From Candidatus Heimdallarchaeota archaeon (GTDB lineage: Archaea > Asgardarchaeota > Heimdallarchaeia > JABLTI01): 23,548 nt of DNA. Below are positions 22,126 through 23,548 of the stretch, in pieces. A program made the translations under genes and the position numbers. Position 1 is the first letter of the stretch; every line of letters starts with the position of its first letter. The notes beneath the pieces were generated by a model that was given only the letters and a program-made list of their open reading frames with translations, did not search any database and was not told the origin of the DNA. The stretch is from contig JAUVZH010000004.1 of assembly GCA_030602675.1 (NCBI GenBank), positions 1 to 23,548 of the forward strand, given 5' to 3'.

Positions 22126-23367
22126 TTATTTTTTCTCCTGTTTCCTTTTCTTCAAAGCATCTTTTGTTTTCCAAGAATGTTTTTTCCAATCCTTAAACAT
22201 TTTATTGTAAACCTTAATTGTGTGATCAGCAATTATCGACCAATCATAAACATGTTTAAGTTTCTCAACAGCATTTGAAACTATACTTTTTCTTAATGAA
22301 TCATCAGTCAATAATTCAATGATTGAATCAGCCATAGCGTCTGAATTATCAGCTGGAACTTTCATTCCTGTCCAACGATGATCTACAATTTCTGACAATC
22401 CACCTACATCTGAAACAATAATAGGTGTTTTTGTTGCCATTCCTTCTAATGCTACAATTCCAAATGGTTCATATGTTGAAGGTACAACAAGTATATCTGC
22501 AACATTGAAATATGGTAGAAAATCTTCTTCCGGTAAGTATCCTGTAAAGAGAACTTTTTCTTCTATTTTCAGTTCTCTTGCAATTCTCTCTAATTCATTT
22601 CGATGCCACCCTTCGCCTGCAACAACAAATTTGGTGTTAGGTAGTTTTTTGAGAACAGGTTTTACTGCACCTAGTAAGATATTGACACCCTTTTCAGGAA
22701 CCAGTCTTCCAATATAAGCAATTATCTTCTCATTTTCTGCTGCATATTTTTTATGATGCTCTTTCTTTTCTTTTGTTGATAATTCTACTGAGAAATCATT
22801 ATAACGAACCCCATTTGGAATAATCGTCATTTTATCATTGGGAAAAGTGAAAGAAAAATGACATAGTGATTGCATATATTGACTACAAACAATGTTATGC
22901 CATGCTTCTTGGATAAGCTGATTTTCTATCTGGTCAATCATATGTTGGCCATCATTAAACAAGCCATTTCTTCTACCTCTTTCTAAAGAATGTATAGTAA
23001 CGAGTAGAGGTTTTCTAAACAGATGCTTTAAACCAATTGCTGCTGAAGCTACAAGCCAATCATGAGCATGAAGAATATCAATATTATATTTCTTTATGAT
23101 TTCAATTGCTTTCCTTTCCATAAGGACATTCATATTCAAGTCCCATTGAAGAAATTCAGGGGCTGGGATTTCATAGGCATCAAAACGATGAACATGAACT
23201 CCATCAACTAATTCATAATCCTTAGCATCAGGAAAGCTACAAGTAACAATGTGAATTTCAAATCCCTTTTTAACCATCATCTTAGATAAGTCATAGACGT
23301 GTGCTGCAAGTCCACCTACTTTAAATGGTGGAAATTCCCAACTAAGCATTAGCACACTTAATGTCAT
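22126..23367 (-). CDS. Glycosyltransferase family 4 (GT-B fold), glucan synthase-like
   Basis: A 413-residue retaining glycosyltransferase. The N-terminal Rossmann half opens VLMLSWEFPPFKVGGLAAHV, with the glycine-rich acceptor loop seen in glycogen-synthase-like GT4/GT5 enzymes, and has LHAHDWLVASAAI and VTIHSLERGR. The donor half has IPNGV, YIGRLVPEKGVNILL, FTGYLPEEDFLPYF and the E-x7-E element EPFGIVALE followed by DVGGLSEIV. The C-terminal end is lysine-rich. Related archaeal proteins act on alpha-glucans, and the converging GH57 gene fits storage-glucan turnover; the donor sugar is not decided by sequence. AAGGAAGC lies nine bases before the ATG at 23367. The end of another gene lies 12 bases upstream on the same strand. 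Confidence 0.93.
   Translation of the reverse strand: MTLSVLMLSWEFPPFKVGGLAAHVYDLSKMMVKKGFEIHIVTCSFPDAKDYELVDGVHVHRFDAYEIPAPEFLQWDLNMNVLMERKAIEIIKKYNIDILHAHDWLVASAAIGLKHLFRKPLLVTIHSLERGRRNGLFNDGQHMIDQIENQLIQEAWHNIVCSQYMQSLCHFSFTFPNDKMTIIPNGVRYNDFSVELSTKEKKEHHKKYAAENEKIIAYIGRLVPEKGVNILLGAVKPVLKKLPNTKFVVAGEGWHRNELERIARELKIEEKVLFTGYLPEEDFLPYFNVADILVVPSTYEPFGIVALEGMATKTPIIVSDVGGLSEIVDHRWTGMKVPADNSDAMADSIIELLTDDSLRKSIVSNAVEKLKHVYDWSIIADHTIKVYNKMFKDWKKHSWKTKDALKKRKQEKK
22129..22134 (+). terminator. T6 tract after the GH57 gene
   Basis: TTTTTT begins ten bases past the GH57 stop at 22119, overlapping the 3' end of the converging glycosyltransferase gene. It fits a plus-strand archaeal terminator; no hairpin is seen. 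Confidence 0.4.
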
Positions 23368-23379
23368 TTGATAGCTTCC

Positions 23380-23547
23380 TTATGATTTTCTTTTTGTTGG
23401 ATTATTCAATAGATTTTGATATTGTTCAAGAGATTTGATTGAATACTTCTTGTCAGTATAGGGTAAAACTTCTATGCTCTTAGATTCAATATTGTAATCT
23501 TTACTAATTGATTTTGAAAGTTTCTCAGAATTTGCAAAGATTAAATC
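23380..23547 (-). CDS. 3' end of a gene entering from the right, glycosyltransferase-like
   Basis: A reading frame open to the right edge gives 55 C-terminal residues before TAA at 23380. It begins DLIFANSEKLSKSISKDYN and continues with KSIEVLPYTDKKYS, which resembles the inter-domain stretch of GT4 enzymes (an A-D-L-I-x-x-S segment and then V-x-V-x-P). It then stops about 25 residues later (NNPTKRKS), far short of a full donor domain, so it is either a truncated glycosyltransferase or a different protein. It ends 12 bases before the GT4 start on the same strand, so the two are likely in one operon. Confidence 0.6.
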   Translation of the reverse strand, partial: DLIFANSEKLSKSISKDYNIESKSIEVLPYTDKKYSIKSLEQYQNLLNNPTKRKS

Positions 23548-23548
23548 T

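Overview
The window is AT-rich, densely coded archaeal DNA that most resembles an Asgard archaeon, possibly a Heimdallarchaeia-type lineage (that rank is a guess). The core genes are archaeal: RadA, Kae1, a YrdC-type Sua5, prefoldin beta next to a DUF3194-type protein, and a type II methionine aminopeptidase. The eukaryote-like content points to Asgard: one Arf-family and two Rab/Ras-like small GTPases within 13 kb, plus a protein with a probable longin domain. No tRNA, rRNA, CRISPR array, IS element or phage gene was seen. No gene-free stretch exceeds 300 bases; the longest are about 6644-6860 and 20683-20889, both divergent promoter regions.

Layout. 1-2545: the 3' part of radA (+) converges on a kae1-sua5 pair (-), which makes the tRNA t6A modification. 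2658-6643 (-): a run of five genes reading, in transcription order, longin/winged-helix protein, two tandem coiled-coil/winged-helix paralogues, an Arf-like GTPase and a 99-residue protein. I consider this the best candidate for an undescribed system, a GTPase-centred membrane-organising module. 6861-9670 (+): an overlapping operon with an ECF transporter T subunit, a MobB-like P-loop/4Fe-4S fusion, a membrane-anchored outside domain resembling a sulfite-oxidase-type molybdopterin fold, and an ECF S component; it has no ATPase gene.

9679-12737 (-): an amidohydrolase, a zinc-ribbon membrane protein and a small acidic protein. 12926-15277: a Rab-like GTPase, an alpha-helical repeat protein, and a Rab-like GTPase fused to a thioredoxin-fold domain without its CxxC. 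15361-16281 (-): methionine aminopeptidase. 16373-20682 (-): prefoldin beta, DUF3194, a DHH phosphoesterase, then two ECF ATPases and a second ECF T subunit with no S component. The two ECF loci look complementary, so the single ATPase pair may serve both T subunits.

20890-23547: alpha-glucan metabolism, with a GH57 gene split by one in-frame TAA, a convergent GT4 glycosyltransferase (-), and the 3' end of another gene that looks glycosyltransferase-like.

Several genes start with TTG behind a good Shine-Dalgarno sequence, and many are joined by ATGA/GTGA/TTGA-type overlaps, so translational coupling seems common. Family calls come from reading motifs only; no database search was run.
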